Assembly: GCA_033763895.1 (NCBI GenBank)
Contig: JANRJQ010000007.1
Coordinates: 386,178-450,177, forward strand
Length of the DNA stretch: 64,000 bases
Direction of reading: 5' to 3'
Origin: Chloroherpetonaceae bacterium
GTDB taxonomy: Bacteria; Bacteroidota; Chlorobiia; Chlorobiales; Thermochlorobacteraceae
Shown here in pieces: positions 52,506-62,017 of the stretch (positions are counted from its first letter, which is position 1; each line of letters opens with the position of its first letter). Made by a program: the position numbers and the translations under genes. Below the pieces are notes generated by a model. The model was not told where the DNA came from, ran no database searches, and saw only the letters and a program-made list of their open reading frames with translations.

Positions 52506-55385
52506 ATGACAACCTCGCTCTTTGATTCTTTTGAAGATGCGCTTCCAACTTCAAAAGAACTTGGTTTAACCAACTTAAATAATAAGCCCACCTCAGAATC
52601 AGAAGAAACGCCCAAACTTTTTTTACTTGATGGGATGGCTTTGGTTTACAGAGCCTATTTTGCTTTAATGCCAATGCAAATGAAAACCAAGTCTGGAATT
52701 CCTACCGGGGCGGCTTATGGTTTTATGACGACGCTCCTAAAAATTCTAGAGCAATATCAACCTGAGTATTTGCTTGTTGCATTCGATACCCGCGAAAAGA
52801 CTTTTCGTCACGAGCGATTTCCGGCCTATAAAGCCAATCGTCCTGCCCCACCCGAAGATTTAACCCAACAGTTGCCCTATATTTTTTCCTTGGTTGAATC
52901 ATATGGAATAAAGCTCATTATGCAACCGGGCTTTGAGGCTGATGATATAATGGGTTCACTCGCCATAAAATTTCAGAACGATTGTGAAATTTTTTTAGTA
53001 ACGCCGGATAAAGACTTTTCTCAATTAGTGAATTCAAAGATTAAGATTTTGAAACCGAGTCGCGAAGATGATTCTTTTGACCTTTACTCACGTCGAGAAA
53101 TTCACGAGCGATACGGGGTATACCCTGAACAGTTTATCGATATGCTCACCTTAATGGGTGACTCATCGGATAATGTTCCGGGCGCAGAAGGTGTAGGCCC
53201 TAAAACAGCTGCAGGAATCATTAATGAATTTGGCTCATTAGAAAACTTATTTAATAACATTCATCAACTTAAAAAACCGAAGGTCAAGTCGAATATACTC
53301 GCCGCACAAACGAAACTAACACTCTCCAAGTTCTTAGTGACCATTAAAACCGATATGGATTTGGCTATCAGCTTAAGCGAAATGAAACCCACCTCACCCC
53401 AAAACGAAAAATTTTTCTCATTGCTCCAAGAATTAGAATTCAAGAGTTTTATCAATCGATTTAAACATCTTTCTCCCGTTACGCTTCCATCTGTTCCGGA
53501 TGCGATTGATGAGGCACTTGAACGGGATGAACCACCGGTTTTGAACGGCGGTGGGGTTTCAGCACCGGTATTGATTCAACCACATACGCTTGGCACTTAT
53601 CATTTAATTCAAACCAAAGCCGAGTTACATCAACTCGTACTTTCGCTCGGTGAAGTAAGCGAATTTTGTATTGATACCGAAACCACAGAGCTTGATGAAT
53701 TGAATGCCAAACTTGTGGCGGTTTCCATTTCTTACAAAGAGCATGAATCGTTTGTGATTGATTGCCTTCGTGGCGAATTGACGGATATCGAAGTCGTTTC
53801 GGCTCTCAAGCCGATACTTCAAAATCATACGATCCGAAAAATTGCTCAAAATGGAAAGTATGATGCGATGGTTTTGAATAAATATGGTATTGAACCCAAT
53901 TGGGTTGGGTTTGATACGATGCTTGGTCATTACATCCTTGACCCCGATAAAGCTCACAATATGGATGATATGGCAGCCGAATATTTTGGTTATAAAACCA
54001 TCTTGTATAAAGAGTTGGTTGGTGAAGGAAAATCTGAAAAACTGATCAGTTCGGTACCCATTGAATCGCTGGTTCAATACTCCGGTCAAGACGCAGATGT
54101 CACTTTGCAATTGGCGCATGTAATCGAAGCGAAACTGAAAGAATCGCCAAAGCTCTTTGAAGTTACGATGGAAATCGAAGTGCCATTGGTCAATGTTCTT
54201 TCTAAAATGGAACTTGCAGGCGTTTGTATCGATAAGGTCATGCTTGCAAAACTTTCCGAAACCCTTTCAAAAGAGATTGACTATGCAGCAGCCGATATTT
54301 ATAGGGCTTGCGGCGGGGAGCAATTCAATATTGATTCACCAAAGCAACTTGCTGAGGTTCTATTTGAACGCCTTAAACTCCCTCCTAAAAAGCGCACGAA
54401 AACGGGTTACTCGACCGATGTACGGGTGTTAGAGGAACTTGCGGCAGAATTTCCGGTGGCTGAAAAGATTTTGGAGTATCGGAGTTTACAAAAGCTTCGT
54501 TCAACTTATGTTGAGTCGCTTCCAACGCTTATTCATCCAAAAACAGGAAGGCTTCACACTTCATTTAATCAAACGGTAGCATCCACCGGCAGGCTTTCTT
54601 CTTCGAGCCCAAACCTACAAAACATCCCGATTCGAACTGAAATCGGCCGCGAAATCAGACGGGCGTTTATTCCGCATCATCCAGAGCACTTGCTTCTTTC
54701 TGCCGATTACTCACAAATTGAGTTGAGAATTGCCGCTGAAGTTTCGGAGGATGAAACGATGCGTAAAGCTTTTCAGACCGGTGAAGATATTCACACGCGA
54801 ACCGCTCAGTTGGTTTTTGGGGTTCAAGAAGTAACGAAGGATATGCGAAGAAAGGCTAAAGAGGTGAACTTTGGTGTTCTTTACGGCATTCAGCCTTTTG
54901 GTTTAGCTCAGAGGCTTGACATTCCTCAATCCGAAGCAAAAGAAATTATCGATTCTTATAAGAGCAAGTATCCAAAGCTCTTTTCATTTCTAAAAACAAT
55001 TATCGAAGAAGCCCGAACGAAAGGTTATGTCGAGACTCTGAGAGGGCGACGTCGTTACATTGCTGATCTTGCAAGCAAAAACTTTTCCATTCGCAATGGG
55101 GCTGAAAGGGCTGCGATCAATATGCCAATTCAAGGAACAGCAGCCGATATGATCAAACTCGCGATGATTTATGTCGATCGAGAGATTGAAAAGCGAAAAC
55201 TCAGTTCAGTAATGATTCTTCAAGTTCATGATGAATTGCTCTTCAATCTTATTCCTTTAGAGGAAGCGGAAATGAGGGAATTGATTTCGCAAAGCATGAA
55301 GAAAGCAGCGATCGATGCAGGAATGAAACATGTTCCTGCCTTGGTTGAAATGGGCACCGGAAAGAATTGGTTGGAAGCTCACTAA
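52506..55385 (+). CDS. polA: DNA polymerase I
   Basis: 959 residues. Order: 5' nuclease (LFLLDGMALVYRAYFAL ... GDSSDNVPGAEGVGPKTA), 3'-5' exonuclease with intact FCIDTETTELD, QNGKYDAMVLNKYG and YSGQDADVTLQLA, and polymerase with LSADYSQIELRI (motif A), RRKAKEVNFGVLYGI (O helix) and QVHDELLFN (motif C). It fills gaps and removes RNA primers. The ATG at 52506 is preferred to the track-like start at 52455, because the family N terminus begins near LFLLDGMA and the upstream 17 residues look non-coding. Confidence 0.97.
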   Translation: MTTSLFDSFEDALPTSKELGLTNLNNKPTSESEETPKLFLLDGMALVYRAYFALMPMQMKTKSGIPTGAAYGFMTTLLKILEQYQPEYLLVAFDTREKTFRHERFPAYKANRPAPPEDLTQQLPYIFSLVESYGIKLIMQPGFEADDIMGSLAIKFQNDCEIFLVTPDKDFSQLVNSKIKILKPSREDDSFDLYSRREIHERYGVYPEQFIDMLTLMGDSSDNVPGAEGVGPKTAAGIINEFGSLENLFNNIHQLKKPKVKSNILAAQTKLTLSKFLVTIKTDMDLAISLSEMKPTSPQNEKFFSLLQELEFKSFINRFKHLSPVTLPSVPDAIDEALERDEPPVLNGGGVSAPVLIQPHTLGTYHLIQTKAELHQLVLSLGEVSEFCIDTETTELDELNAKLVAVSISYKEHESFVIDCLRGELTDIEVVSALKPILQNHTIRKIAQNGKYDAMVLNKYGIEPNWVGFDTMLGHYILDPDKAHNMDDMAAEYFGYKTILYKELVGEGKSEKLISSVPIESLVQYSGQDADVTLQLAHVIEAKLKESPKLFEVTMEIEVPLVNVLSKMELAGVCIDKVMLAKLSETLSKEIDYAAADIYRACGGEQFNIDSPKQLAEVLFERLKLPPKKRTKTGYSTDVRVLEELAAEFPVAEKILEYRSLQKLRSTYVESLPTLIHPKTGRLHTSFNQTVASTGRLSSSSPNLQNIPIRTEIGREIRRAFIPHHPEHLLLSADYSQIELRIAAEVSEDETMRKAFQTGEDIHTRTAQLVFGVQEVTKDMRRKAKEVNFGVLYGIQPFGLAQRLDIPQSEAKEIIDSYKSKYPKLFSFLKTIIEEARTKGYVETLRGRRRYIADLASKNFSIRNGAERAAINMPIQGTAADMIKLAMIYVDREIEKRKLSSVMILQVHDELLFNLIPLEEAEMRELISQSMKKAAIDAGMKHVPALVEMGTGKNWLEAH

Positions 55386-55468
55386 GATTTCTTTTCAAAC
55401 TTGAATTCGTTTTTTGATTTCTTCAAATGTGCTAACTTGTTTTCCCGTTAACTTAAAATTATCAAAAA

Positions 55469-55849
55469 ATGGAATTTCCATCGGACCTTCGTTATACAAA
55501 AGAACATGAATGGATTAAGCTCGAATCCGGAGATATCGCTGTAATTGGCATCACGGATTTTGCACAATCCGAACTTGGAGATATTGTGTTTGTCGATCTT
55601 AAATCAATCGGCACCAAATTAAAAGCCAATGATATTTTCGGCACAGTTGAGGCAGTAAAAACCGTTTCGGATTTATTTCTACCGGTTGATGGTGAAATTG
55701 TGGCACACAATGACGCCTTAAAAGATGCTGCATTGGTCAATAAAGATTGTTATAAAGATGGTTGGATGATTAAACTTAAAGTTTCAAATTCTGAGTCAAT
55801 CAAAGGATTAATGAGTGCAGAGGAATATCAATCTTCAATTGGGAAGTGA
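55469..55849 (+). CDS. gcvH: Glycine cleavage system H protein
   Basis: 126 residues. It has YTKEHEWIKLESGDIAVIGITDFAQSELGDIVFVDLKSIG and the lipoyl site GTVEAVKTVSDL (Lys of EAVK). It carries the lipoyl-bound aminomethyl group between the P, T and L subunits, which are not in this window. It is followed by a terminator, so it is a single gene here. Confidence 0.97.
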   Translation: MEFPSDLRYTKEHEWIKLESGDIAVIGITDFAQSELGDIVFVDLKSIGTKLKANDIFGTVEAVKTVSDLFLPVDGEIVAHNDALKDAALVNKDCYKDGWMIKLKVSNSESIKGLMSAEEYQSSIGK

Positions 55850-55853
55850 GGTC

Positions 55854-55885
55854 AAAACGCCTGCGAATCGGGCGTTTTCTTTTTT
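55854..55885 (+). terminator. Terminator after gcvH
   Basis: AAAACGCC-TGCGAATC-GGCGTTTT followed by CTTTTTT, 5 bp after the stop codon. Confidence 0.85.
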
Positions 55886-55911
55886 ACATTTTATTTCACA
55901 CATTTTTAACG

Positions 55912-56370
55912 ATGAAAATCAGAATCAAAGAATTGCAAAGTGAAGCCGAACTGAAAGTTGGCTTCCCGGTCATAAGGGAGCTTCGGGGGCATTTGAGCGA
56001 GTCAGAATTCCTTACGATATATTTCGAGGCAAAAAAGCGTGATGACTTTAGAATTTACGGAGCTTTTGATGAAACCAAAATGGATCAATGCTTAGGAATT
56101 TTAAGTGTGAGAACGTTGTGGGATTTCTTACACGGAAAACATCTTCTTATTGATGAAGTTGTTGTTTCAAAAGAAGCTCGTGCTAAAGGAATCGGCTCTG
56201 AACTTGTTCGTTTTGCCGAATCGATGGCGGTTGCGCAAGGTTGCGATATGCTTCGTGCCTCAGCCGGCGTACTGAATGAATTGGCTAAACATCTTTACGA
56301 ACGCGAAGGTTGGCGGGCAAAATCAGTGGCCTTCAAGAAAAAAATCAACAAATTGAATGAAGAGCTTTAA
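55912..56370 (+). CDS. GNAT family N-acetyltransferase
   Basis: 152 residues. The acetyl-CoA motif is SKEARAKGIGSELVRFAESMAVAQGCDML (Q/RxxGxG/A type), followed by HLYEREGWR, a common GNAT end. The substrate is unknown. The ATG at 55912 excludes an upstream stretch that overlaps gcvH's terminator. It overlaps the next gene by 14 bp, so the two are coupled. Confidence 0.9.
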   Translation: MKIRIKELQSEAELKVGFPVIRELRGHLSESEFLTIYFEAKKRDDFRIYGAFDETKMDQCLGILSVRTLWDFLHGKHLLIDEVVVSKEARAKGIGSELVRFAESMAVAQGCDMLRASAGVLNELAKHLYEREGWRAKSVAFKKKINKLNEEL

Positions 56371-56875
56371 GGTCAATCGTTTTATCAAGTTCTTTCTTCC
56401 CCTTTTCTTTTCTTTTCAAGCGATTACCCTTGTAGCCAAAATTCAATTTCCTACCAATTCATTACCCGGTTTACTTGATACAGCGACTGCCAAAAAGCAA
56501 CTTTCGGAGGAAGTGCTTTTGGCAATGGAAACGCCAAAGAATTTGGAGATTATCATTGAGCGAACCGTTGAGGGTCAACTCGAAGCCTCGCCTGCATTGA
56601 AACCATTCAAAAAAGAGTTGGAAGTTTTTTTTAAGAAAACCATCGGATGGGAAAGCTTGAAAGAACCGCTTATAGCCATCTATGTACAATCATTTTCACT
56701 TTCGGAGTTAAAAGATTTGCTGGTATTTTTCAAATCAAAAACAGGAAAACGCTATTCAGCAATTGCGCCGGAATTTTCGGGAATGATAAGTGAAATATCA
56801 ATGAAGAAAGTCTCCGAGAATTCAGAGGAGTTACAATCGATCTTTAATAGAAGCCAAAGAACCAATCAAAAATGA
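56357..56875 (+). CDS. DUF2059-like exported protein
   Basis: 172 residues with an N-terminal signal (FIKFFLPLFFSFQAITLVAK). The second half shows the DUF2059 pattern (YVQSFSLSELKDLLVFFKSKTGKRYSAIAPEFSGMI). The function of this family is unknown. It overlaps the preceding GNAT gene by 14 bp and the HAD gene by 4 bp (ATGA), making a three-gene unit. Confidence 0.75.
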   Translation: MKSFKVNRFIKFFLPLFFSFQAITLVAKIQFPTNSLPGLLDTATAKKQLSEEVLLAMETPKNLEIIIERTVEGQLEASPALKPFKKELEVFFKKTIGWESLKEPLIAIYVQSFSLSELKDLLVFFKSKTGKRYSAIAPEFSGMISEISMKKVSENSEELQSIFNRSQRTNQK

Positions 56876-57570
56876 GCAGAGTCAGAACCAATTCTCTTTC
56901 ATCAGAAATCTCCGCCTTTATTTTTGATATGGATGGTGTTATTGCCGATAATATGAAAATCCACACCAAAGCGTGGCTTGCGCTATTCGCCGACCAAGGC
57001 TACGAGATGGATGTTCGTGAATTTTTGGAAAAGACTTCCGGAATGAAAGCCGCGGATGTTGTGCGATTTTTTTTAGGGAAGAATATTTCGTCTGAAACAG
57101 TTACTTCTCTTATCGATCAAAAAGAATTCTACTATCGAACCATTTACCGCCCAAAACTAAAAGCAGCAAAAGGTCTTCGAAAATTTTTAGATGATGCTCG
57201 AAAGGCAAAGATCTTAATGGGGGTTGCGACCGGCGGCAGTCGCAAAAATGCAGATTTTGTTTTAAGCGGATTAGAAATCAAGTCTTACTTCCGTTCTATT
57301 CTTACGGCAGATGATGTAAAAAAAGGAAAACCAAATCCTGAAATTTATTTAAGCTCTGCAAAAAATTTGGGCGTTCAACCCGAAAATTGCTTGGTTTTTG
57401 AAGATGCGATGCCCGGCATTGCCTCTGCAGAAGCGGCGGGAATGAAGGTTATTGCAGTGACCACTTCTCACTCCAAAAAGGAATTTTCAAAAGAAATCTC
57501 AAAACTCTCACCGATTGTGGGTTTCATCTACAACTTCTCCGAATTAAAAATTAAAGACTTGCGTTCTTAA
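56872..57570 (+). CDS. HAD-family phosphatase/phosphoglucomutase-like
   Basis: 232 residues. HAD motifs: FIFDMDGVIADN (nucleophile and acid Asp), GVATGGSRKNADFV (motif II), KKGKPNPEIYLSSAKNLG (motif III Lys) and CLVFEDAMPGIASAEAAGM (motif IV). The helical cap between motifs I and II and the length match beta-phosphoglucomutase-type HADs; hydrolysis of another sugar phosphate is equally possible. It overlaps the DUF2059 gene by 4 bp. Confidence 0.92.
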   Translation: MSRVRTNSLSSEISAFIFDMDGVIADNMKIHTKAWLALFADQGYEMDVREFLEKTSGMKAADVVRFFLGKNISSETVTSLIDQKEFYYRTIYRPKLKAAKGLRKFLDDARKAKILMGVATGGSRKNADFVLSGLEIKSYFRSILTADDVKKGKPNPEIYLSSAKNLGVQPENCLVFEDAMPGIASAEAAGMKVIAVTTSHSKKEFSKEISKLSPIVGFIYNFSELKIKDLRS

Positions 57571-57647
57571 CTACCAAAGCGTTCCACAGCATTCATAATT
57601 TCATATACAACCTTTTTCAAAAATCTAAAATCAAAATTCCAATACTA

Positions 57648-59027
57648 ATGAATTCAAGACCGCATTCATTGTCTTCTTTCCTTTTGATTTCAATTCTCTT
57701 GCTTACCATTCATACTCCCAAAATACAAGCGCAAATGGCTCCTTCTGATTCACTTGCAGCCGTTTCCTATCGATCACTTTCTGAGAAAATAATATCACAC
57801 GCCACCAAAGATAGTTCTGCGTTTCTCAGGCTCGCTGAACTTTGCGACCGCTTTGGCCATCGTTTTAGTGGCTCACAAAGCCTCGAAAAGGCATTAGATT
57901 GGATTCTCACAGAAATGAAAAAAGATGGTTTCGATCTTGTCGCTTCCGACCCGCTTAAAGTTCCACGATGGGTAAGAGGCAAGGAATCATGTGAACTGCT
58001 AAGCCCTCGCCCGCGAACACTCCCAATGTATGGGCTTGGTGGAAGCATTGCCACGCCTAAGAATGGTATCACGGCTGAAGTATTAGTGGTTGGCAGTTTT
58101 GAAGAATTGGAACGGAGAAAATTGGAAGCAAAAGGGAAAATTGTTTTGTTCAACATTCCTTTTACGAACTATGGTGCAACGGTTATCACGCGAAGAAATG
58201 GCGCAATCTCGGCTGCGAAAGCGGGTGCTGTGGCAAGTCTTATCCGATCTGTAGGACCATTCTCAATTCAATCACCTCATACAGGATCGATGAGCTATGC
58301 CGATTCGATTCGCAAAATCCCACATGCAGCGATTTCACTTGAAGATGCCGAGATGCTCTCTCGCATGCAAGCGCGCGGCGAGAGAATACGAATTCGTTTG
58401 AAGATGGAAGCTAAAATGAAGGATTCATCTTTTTCGCGAAATGTTTACGCAGAAATCAAAGGAGGTGAAAAACCGGAGGAGATTGTGGTGATGGGTGGCC
58501 ACAGCGATTCGTGGGATGTCGGTCAAGGCGCAATGGATGATGGCGGAGGATGTGTCGCCGCGTGGAATGCATTGCTCACCTTAAAGCAATTGGGTTTAAA
58601 GCCAAAGCGTACCATTCGGGTTGTACTTTGGACAAACGAAGAAAATGGTTTTTGCGGAGCAAATGACTATGCAAACCGTCACGGCAAAGAGAAACATATC
58701 CTTGCAATTGAATCGGATGGCGGGGTTTTTAAACCGGTCGGTTTTGGATATACAGGCAATGACGCGATGCTTTCTCGCGTTCGCGCTGCGGCTCAATTGC
58801 TTTTGCCGTTGGGTTCGGGTAATATTACCCTTGGCGGTGGCGGTGCGGATATTGCCCCTCTGATGAAGCTCGGTGTTCCCGGAATGGGCTTAAATGTTGA
58901 AAACAGCAAGTATTTTTGGTTTCATCACACGGATGGAGATACGATGGATAAACTTTCTCCAAAAGAAATCGCGCAATGTGTGGCTACGCTTGCCGTAATG
59001 GCTTTTGTGGTGGCAGATATGCCATAA
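57648..59027 (+). CDS. M28 family metallopeptidase (carboxypeptidase Q-like), secreted
   Basis: 459 residues. Signal peptide (FLLISILLLTIHTPKIQAQ). A PA-type insert lies at about 125-240. The zinc ligands and acid are VVMGGHSDSWDVGQGAMDDGGG (His, Asp, Asp), LWTNEENGFCGANDYA (Glu pair), AIESDGG (Asp) and FWFHHTDGDT (His). The pattern fits carboxypeptidase Q-like dipeptide peptidases. It would act in the periplasm or outside. It ends before a strong terminator. Confidence 0.92.
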   Translation: MNSRPHSLSSFLLISILLLTIHTPKIQAQMAPSDSLAAVSYRSLSEKIISHATKDSSAFLRLAELCDRFGHRFSGSQSLEKALDWILTEMKKDGFDLVASDPLKVPRWVRGKESCELLSPRPRTLPMYGLGGSIATPKNGITAEVLVVGSFEELERRKLEAKGKIVLFNIPFTNYGATVITRRNGAISAAKAGAVASLIRSVGPFSIQSPHTGSMSYADSIRKIPHAAISLEDAEMLSRMQARGERIRIRLKMEAKMKDSSFSRNVYAEIKGGEKPEEIVVMGGHSDSWDVGQGAMDDGGGCVAAWNALLTLKQLGLKPKRTIRVVLWTNEENGFCGANDYANRHGKEKHILAIESDGGVFKPVGFGYTGNDAMLSRVRAAAQLLLPLGSGNITLGGGGADIAPLMKLGVPGMGLNVENSKYFWFHHTDGDTMDKLSPKEIAQCVATLAVMAFVVADMP

Positions 59028-59083
59028 CAAAATGTGTTCTAACTTGATAGGTTGAGATACTTCTTCAGATTTATTCCTTTTTT

Positions 59084-59113
59084 AGGGTTCAAAGTTTTGA
59101 ACCCTTTTTTTTT
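59084..59113 (+). terminator. Strong intrinsic terminator
   Basis: AGGGTTCAAA-G-TTTTGAACCCT followed by nine T, downstream of the M28 gene. Confidence 0.95.
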
Positions 59114-59128
59114 GAGCGTCACTTTTGC

Positions 59129-59158
59129 TTGACAATTGAGTATTTTTAAAAATACTTT
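59129..59158 (+). promoter_or_regulatory. Promoter with overlapping 16-bp palindromic operator
   Basis: CTTG at 59128-59131, 21 bp spacer, TACTTTTC at 59153-59160 resembles the Bacteroidota promoter; a TTGACA also sits at 59129-59134. GTATTTTTAAAAATAC at 59140-59155 is a perfect palindrome overlapping the -7 region, 25 bp before the next start. Confidence 0.55.
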
Positions 59159-59179
59159 TCAGAATTAATTGCTACGATT

Positions 59180-59488
59180 ATGAAATTTCCACGTTGCGAT
59201 ATGTACCCGAATGAAGAGGGTTTTTACTGTCAATGCATTGGTTGCCCTGTTATTTCAAACATCACTCCCGGCTGTGCACTGAGAGAAGTCTCGGTTGGTG
59301 TTTATGAATATACCGGCGAAACACCGAATGGTGGCGTTAAAGCGGTGCTAACCTTCACAAACGATGAAGGCGAGATTGTCCCTAAACCGGATGCAAAGCA
59401 TGTCGAGATACGGGAATTCGATCGAAATGGCGGTATCGTTCAGATTCTTTTTGGCGTGGCCGACCCGCAAGGTTTCTTTCTAGAGTAA
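59180..59488 (+). CDS. Hypothetical small Cys-rich protein
   Basis: 102 residues. The N terminus has five Cys in MKFPRCDMYPNEEGFYCQCIGCPV and TPGCALRE: spacing C-x10-C-x-C-x2-C-x9-C, which could hold a metal or an Fe-S cluster, or structural disulfides. The rest is a small beta domain (VGVYEYTGETPNGGVKAVLTFTNDEGEIV ... VQILFGVAD). I do not recognise the family. It lies 45 bp upstream of the ferredoxin-NADP reductase gene behind a palindromic operator, so a redox role is plausible but unproven. Confidence 0.65.
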   Translation: MKFPRCDMYPNEEGFYCQCIGCPVISNITPGCALREVSVGVYEYTGETPNGGVKAVLTFTNDEGEIVPKPDAKHVEIREFDRNGGIVQILFGVADPQGFFLE

Positions 59489-59533
59489 ATGAACAATTCT
59501 AACGCCCCTAAATGAACGAATACGGAGATAAAA

Positions 59534-60580
59534 ATGAACGAACAATCATCTGAACTTGAAAGCGAAGGCTCATCTGAAATCCGCGATATATCCATCATCG
59601 GTGCAGGGCCAACCGGTATTTTCGCTGCCTTTCAATGCGGAATGAATGACCTAACTTGCCGTTTGATTGATAGCATGCCACAAGCAGGCGGGCAGCTAAC
59701 GGCGCTGTATCCAGAGAAATTTATCTATGATGTTGCCGGTTTTCCTCGGGTAACAGCCTCGCAGCTTATCGAAACATTGATGGAACAAGCGGAACAGTTT
59801 TCTCCTGAATACATTTTGGAATCTCAAGTGACTTCGCTTCAAAAAAATGATGATGGCACTTTCACCATAACCACATCAACCGGCGATTCCTATCTTTCAA
59901 AGGCCGTCATTATTGCAGCGGGACTTGGCGCTTTTTCTCCTCGAAAGCTTGATCAATTGGGCGATGTTTCAACCCTTGAAGGTCATGCCATTCATTATTC
60001 AGTAAAAAGCATTTCTGATTTTGAAGGCAAACGTGTGGTTGTCATTGGCGGAGGCGACTCCGCGCTTGATTGGGCAGTAACGCTCCTAAAGGTCGCGACT
60101 TCGGTTACACTTGTTCACCGAATGAAGCAATTTCAAGCCCACGGCAAAACCGTTGCAGATGCAATGGAGGCCTCCGAAGAGGGTAAAATGAAGATTTTCT
60201 TAAATACCGAACTTGTAGGCATTGATCATTATCATCGTGAAATTCAAAAGTTACACTTTGTTCAAAAGCCTGATCATTTTTCATTGCAAGCCGATGTTCT
60301 TCTACCATTAATCGGTTATAAATCAGACCTTGGTCCAATAAAAGAATGGGGATTGGAATTGGATGGAAACAAAGTGAAAGTAGGTTCCGATATGAAAACT
60401 TCCGTTGAAGGAATTTATGCTGCCGGAGATGTAGTTTCTTACCCGAATAAACTTTACATCATTCAAACAGGACTCGGTGATGCAACGATGGCCGTTCGCA
60501 GCAGCTTGGGTTACATCAAACCCCACGAAAAAATAAAACACCAATTCAGCAGTATCAAAATGGCAAGCAAAAGCAAATGA
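59534..60580 (+). CDS. Ferredoxin--NADP+ reductase (YumC/thioredoxin-reductase-like type)
   Basis: 348 residues. FAD site ISIIGAGPTGIFAAFQCGMND, then RLIDSMPQAGGQLTALYPEKFIYDVAGFP; NADPH site VVVIGGGDSALDWAVTLLKVA; C-terminal IYAAGDVVSYPNKLYIIQTGLGDATMAVRSS. There is no CxxC disulfide, so it is not a thioredoxin reductase. This class, first known from Chlorobium tepidum and Bacillus, passes electrons between ferredoxin and NADP. It ends with a 4-bp ATGA overlap with the next gene. Confidence 0.94.
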   Translation: MNEQSSELESEGSSEIRDISIIGAGPTGIFAAFQCGMNDLTCRLIDSMPQAGGQLTALYPEKFIYDVAGFPRVTASQLIETLMEQAEQFSPEYILESQVTSLQKNDDGTFTITTSTGDSYLSKAVIIAAGLGAFSPRKLDQLGDVSTLEGHAIHYSVKSISDFEGKRVVVIGGGDSALDWAVTLLKVATSVTLVHRMKQFQAHGKTVADAMEASEEGKMKIFLNTELVGIDHYHREIQKLHFVQKPDHFSLQADVLLPLIGYKSDLGPIKEWGLELDGNKVKVGSDMKTSVEGIYAAGDVVSYPNKLYIIQTGLGDATMAVRSSLGYIKPHEKIKHQFSSIKMASKSK

Positions 60581-61473
60581 TACATTCTACCTTAAAATTA
60601 ACAGACACAATCTTTGATGCAGCAGAGCAGTTTTTTGAAGGGAAATCAACCCAACGCTCTTTAGCAAACTCTTTAGCCCTAGTTTTTCTTGCTTCTTTGA
60701 TTGTCATTGAGTTTTCTAGACAAGGCTGGCTCTTTGAGCCGCTTGCGTCGCTGATTCCTAAAAATCATTTTTATGCCGTAGGCTTAGCGTTTACTCTACT
60801 CCTGATTATCGAAGTGCTTTCGCTTGTGTTTACTTTAGCACACTCGACCTCCGATTCATTGGGCAAGCAATTTGAAATCCTGTCTATCATCTTACTGCGT
60901 CAATCTTTTAAAGAATTTGTCAATTTCGAAGAACCGATCCGATGGGCAACAATCGGCGAAAAAATTTATCCGGTTCTTTCAGATGCTTTTGGAGGTGTGA
61001 TTATCTTTTTGATTGTAGGGTTATTTTATCGAGCTCAACGGTATATCCCCATAACAAAAGATGCACAGTTTCTCACCAAATTTTATTCTACAAAAAAATT
61101 ACTCGCCCTTGCACTACTCTTCATTTTTACTTCAATTGGAATCTATGATCTGGTAAGAATGGTGCAGGGTGTTTCAGATACCTATTTTTTTGAAACATTT
61201 TTTACCATCCTCATCTTCAGCGATATTCTCATTATCTTTATTTCGCTTCGGTATAGCGCTGATTATCAACGTGTTTTTCGCAATTCCGGATATGCCCTAA
61301 CAACCGTGATTATTCGCTTGGCACTTACTGCTCCGCCATTTGTAAATATCACTTTAGGGATTGGCGCGGCGCTATTTGCTTTAGGTCTAACTGCAGCTTA
61401 TAATTTATTCTCAAAAGAGAAAGAGGATAGAATATTAAACGCCAGTTCCTTAAGCTCTGAAAAAGCAAGTTGA
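60577..61473 (+). CDS. Hypothetical multi-pass membrane protein
   Basis: 298 residues with about seven hydrophobic segments (LALVFLASLIVIEFS, FYAVGLAFTLLLIIEVLSLVFTLA, AFGGVIIFLIVGLFY, LLALALLFIFTSIGIYDLV, TFFTILIFSDILIIFISL, ALTTVIIRLALTAPP, LGIGAALFALGLTAAYNLF). I do not recognise a family. Its start overlaps the ferredoxin-NADP reductase stop, so the products are made together; a membrane partner for it is possible but not shown. Confidence 0.7.
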   Translation: MIHSTLKLTDTIFDAAEQFFEGKSTQRSLANSLALVFLASLIVIEFSRQGWLFEPLASLIPKNHFYAVGLAFTLLLIIEVLSLVFTLAHSTSDSLGKQFEILSIILLRQSFKEFVNFEEPIRWATIGEKIYPVLSDAFGGVIIFLIVGLFYRAQRYIPITKDAQFLTKFYSTKKLLALALLFIFTSIGIYDLVRMVQGVSDTYFFETFFTILIFSDILIIFISLRYSADYQRVFRNSGYALTTVIIRLALTAPPFVNITLGIGAALFALGLTAAYNLFSKEKEDRILNASSLSSEKAS

Positions 61474-61564
61474 TATTTTAACAAGGATCTGAAATTCCTC
61501 TCGAATAGAAGTATTACGACAAAATTCTTTCAACAAAATTTTTTCAATACCAATTACCAGTACG

Positions 61565-62017
61565 ATGCCACCTACTTTTGAAAATGAGTTTTGCAGAGTA
61601 ACAATCGAAAAGCTCGAAGAAATTTCTCCCTCAAGAATTCAACCGCCTTTCAAATTTGGCTATGCCTATACCATTTCGATTGAGAATATTTCTGAGTATG
61701 TCATTCAAATTCAAAATAGAAAATGGGTTGTTCGAGATGGAGATATGAAAGATAAAATTGTTGAAGGTGAAGGCGTTGTCGGTGAAAAGCCAATACTGAA
61801 ACCCGGAGAAAAATTTGTTTATCAAAGCTTTCATGTCATGCTTTCACGATTCGGCAGCGCGACAGGTTCTTACTTTGGTGTCTTTACTGATGCCATAACC
61901 ACAAGTGTATTCCAAGACGAGTCACTTGAAACCGATTCTCAACCACAGCTTGAAGGGAATCCCTTTGAAGTCTCGATTCCTGAATTTTTACTCATTCACC
62001 GCGAAATCCCCCAATAA
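61565..62017 (+). CDS. apaG: ApaG family protein
   Basis: 150 residues with the ApaG (DUF525) fibronectin-like fold: FGYAYTISIENISEYVIQIQNRKWVVRDGDMKDKIVEGEGVVGEKPILKPGEKFVYQSF and SATGSYFGVF. The C terminus is about 25 residues longer than in short homologues. ApaG proteins bind pyrophosphate and have been linked to Co2+/Mg2+ traits; the role is unclear. It starts 92 bp after the membrane gene and is 1 bp upstream of a methyltransferase. Confidence 0.93.
   Translation: MPPTFENEFCRVTIEKLEEISPSRIQPPFKFGYAYTISIENISEYVIQIQNRKWVVRDGDMKDKIVEGEGVVGEKPILKPGEKFVYQSFHVMLSRFGSATGSYFGVFTDAITTSVFQDESLETDSQPQLEGNPFEVSIPEFLLIHREIPQ

Noticed and set aside
52367-52615. 82-codon minus-strand frame upstream of polA
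   Set aside because: Antisense to the polA start and the tRNA-Ile2 promoter region, with no coding signal.
53625-54119. 164-codon minus-strand frame inside polA
   Set aside because: Antisense shadow of the conserved exonuclease domain.
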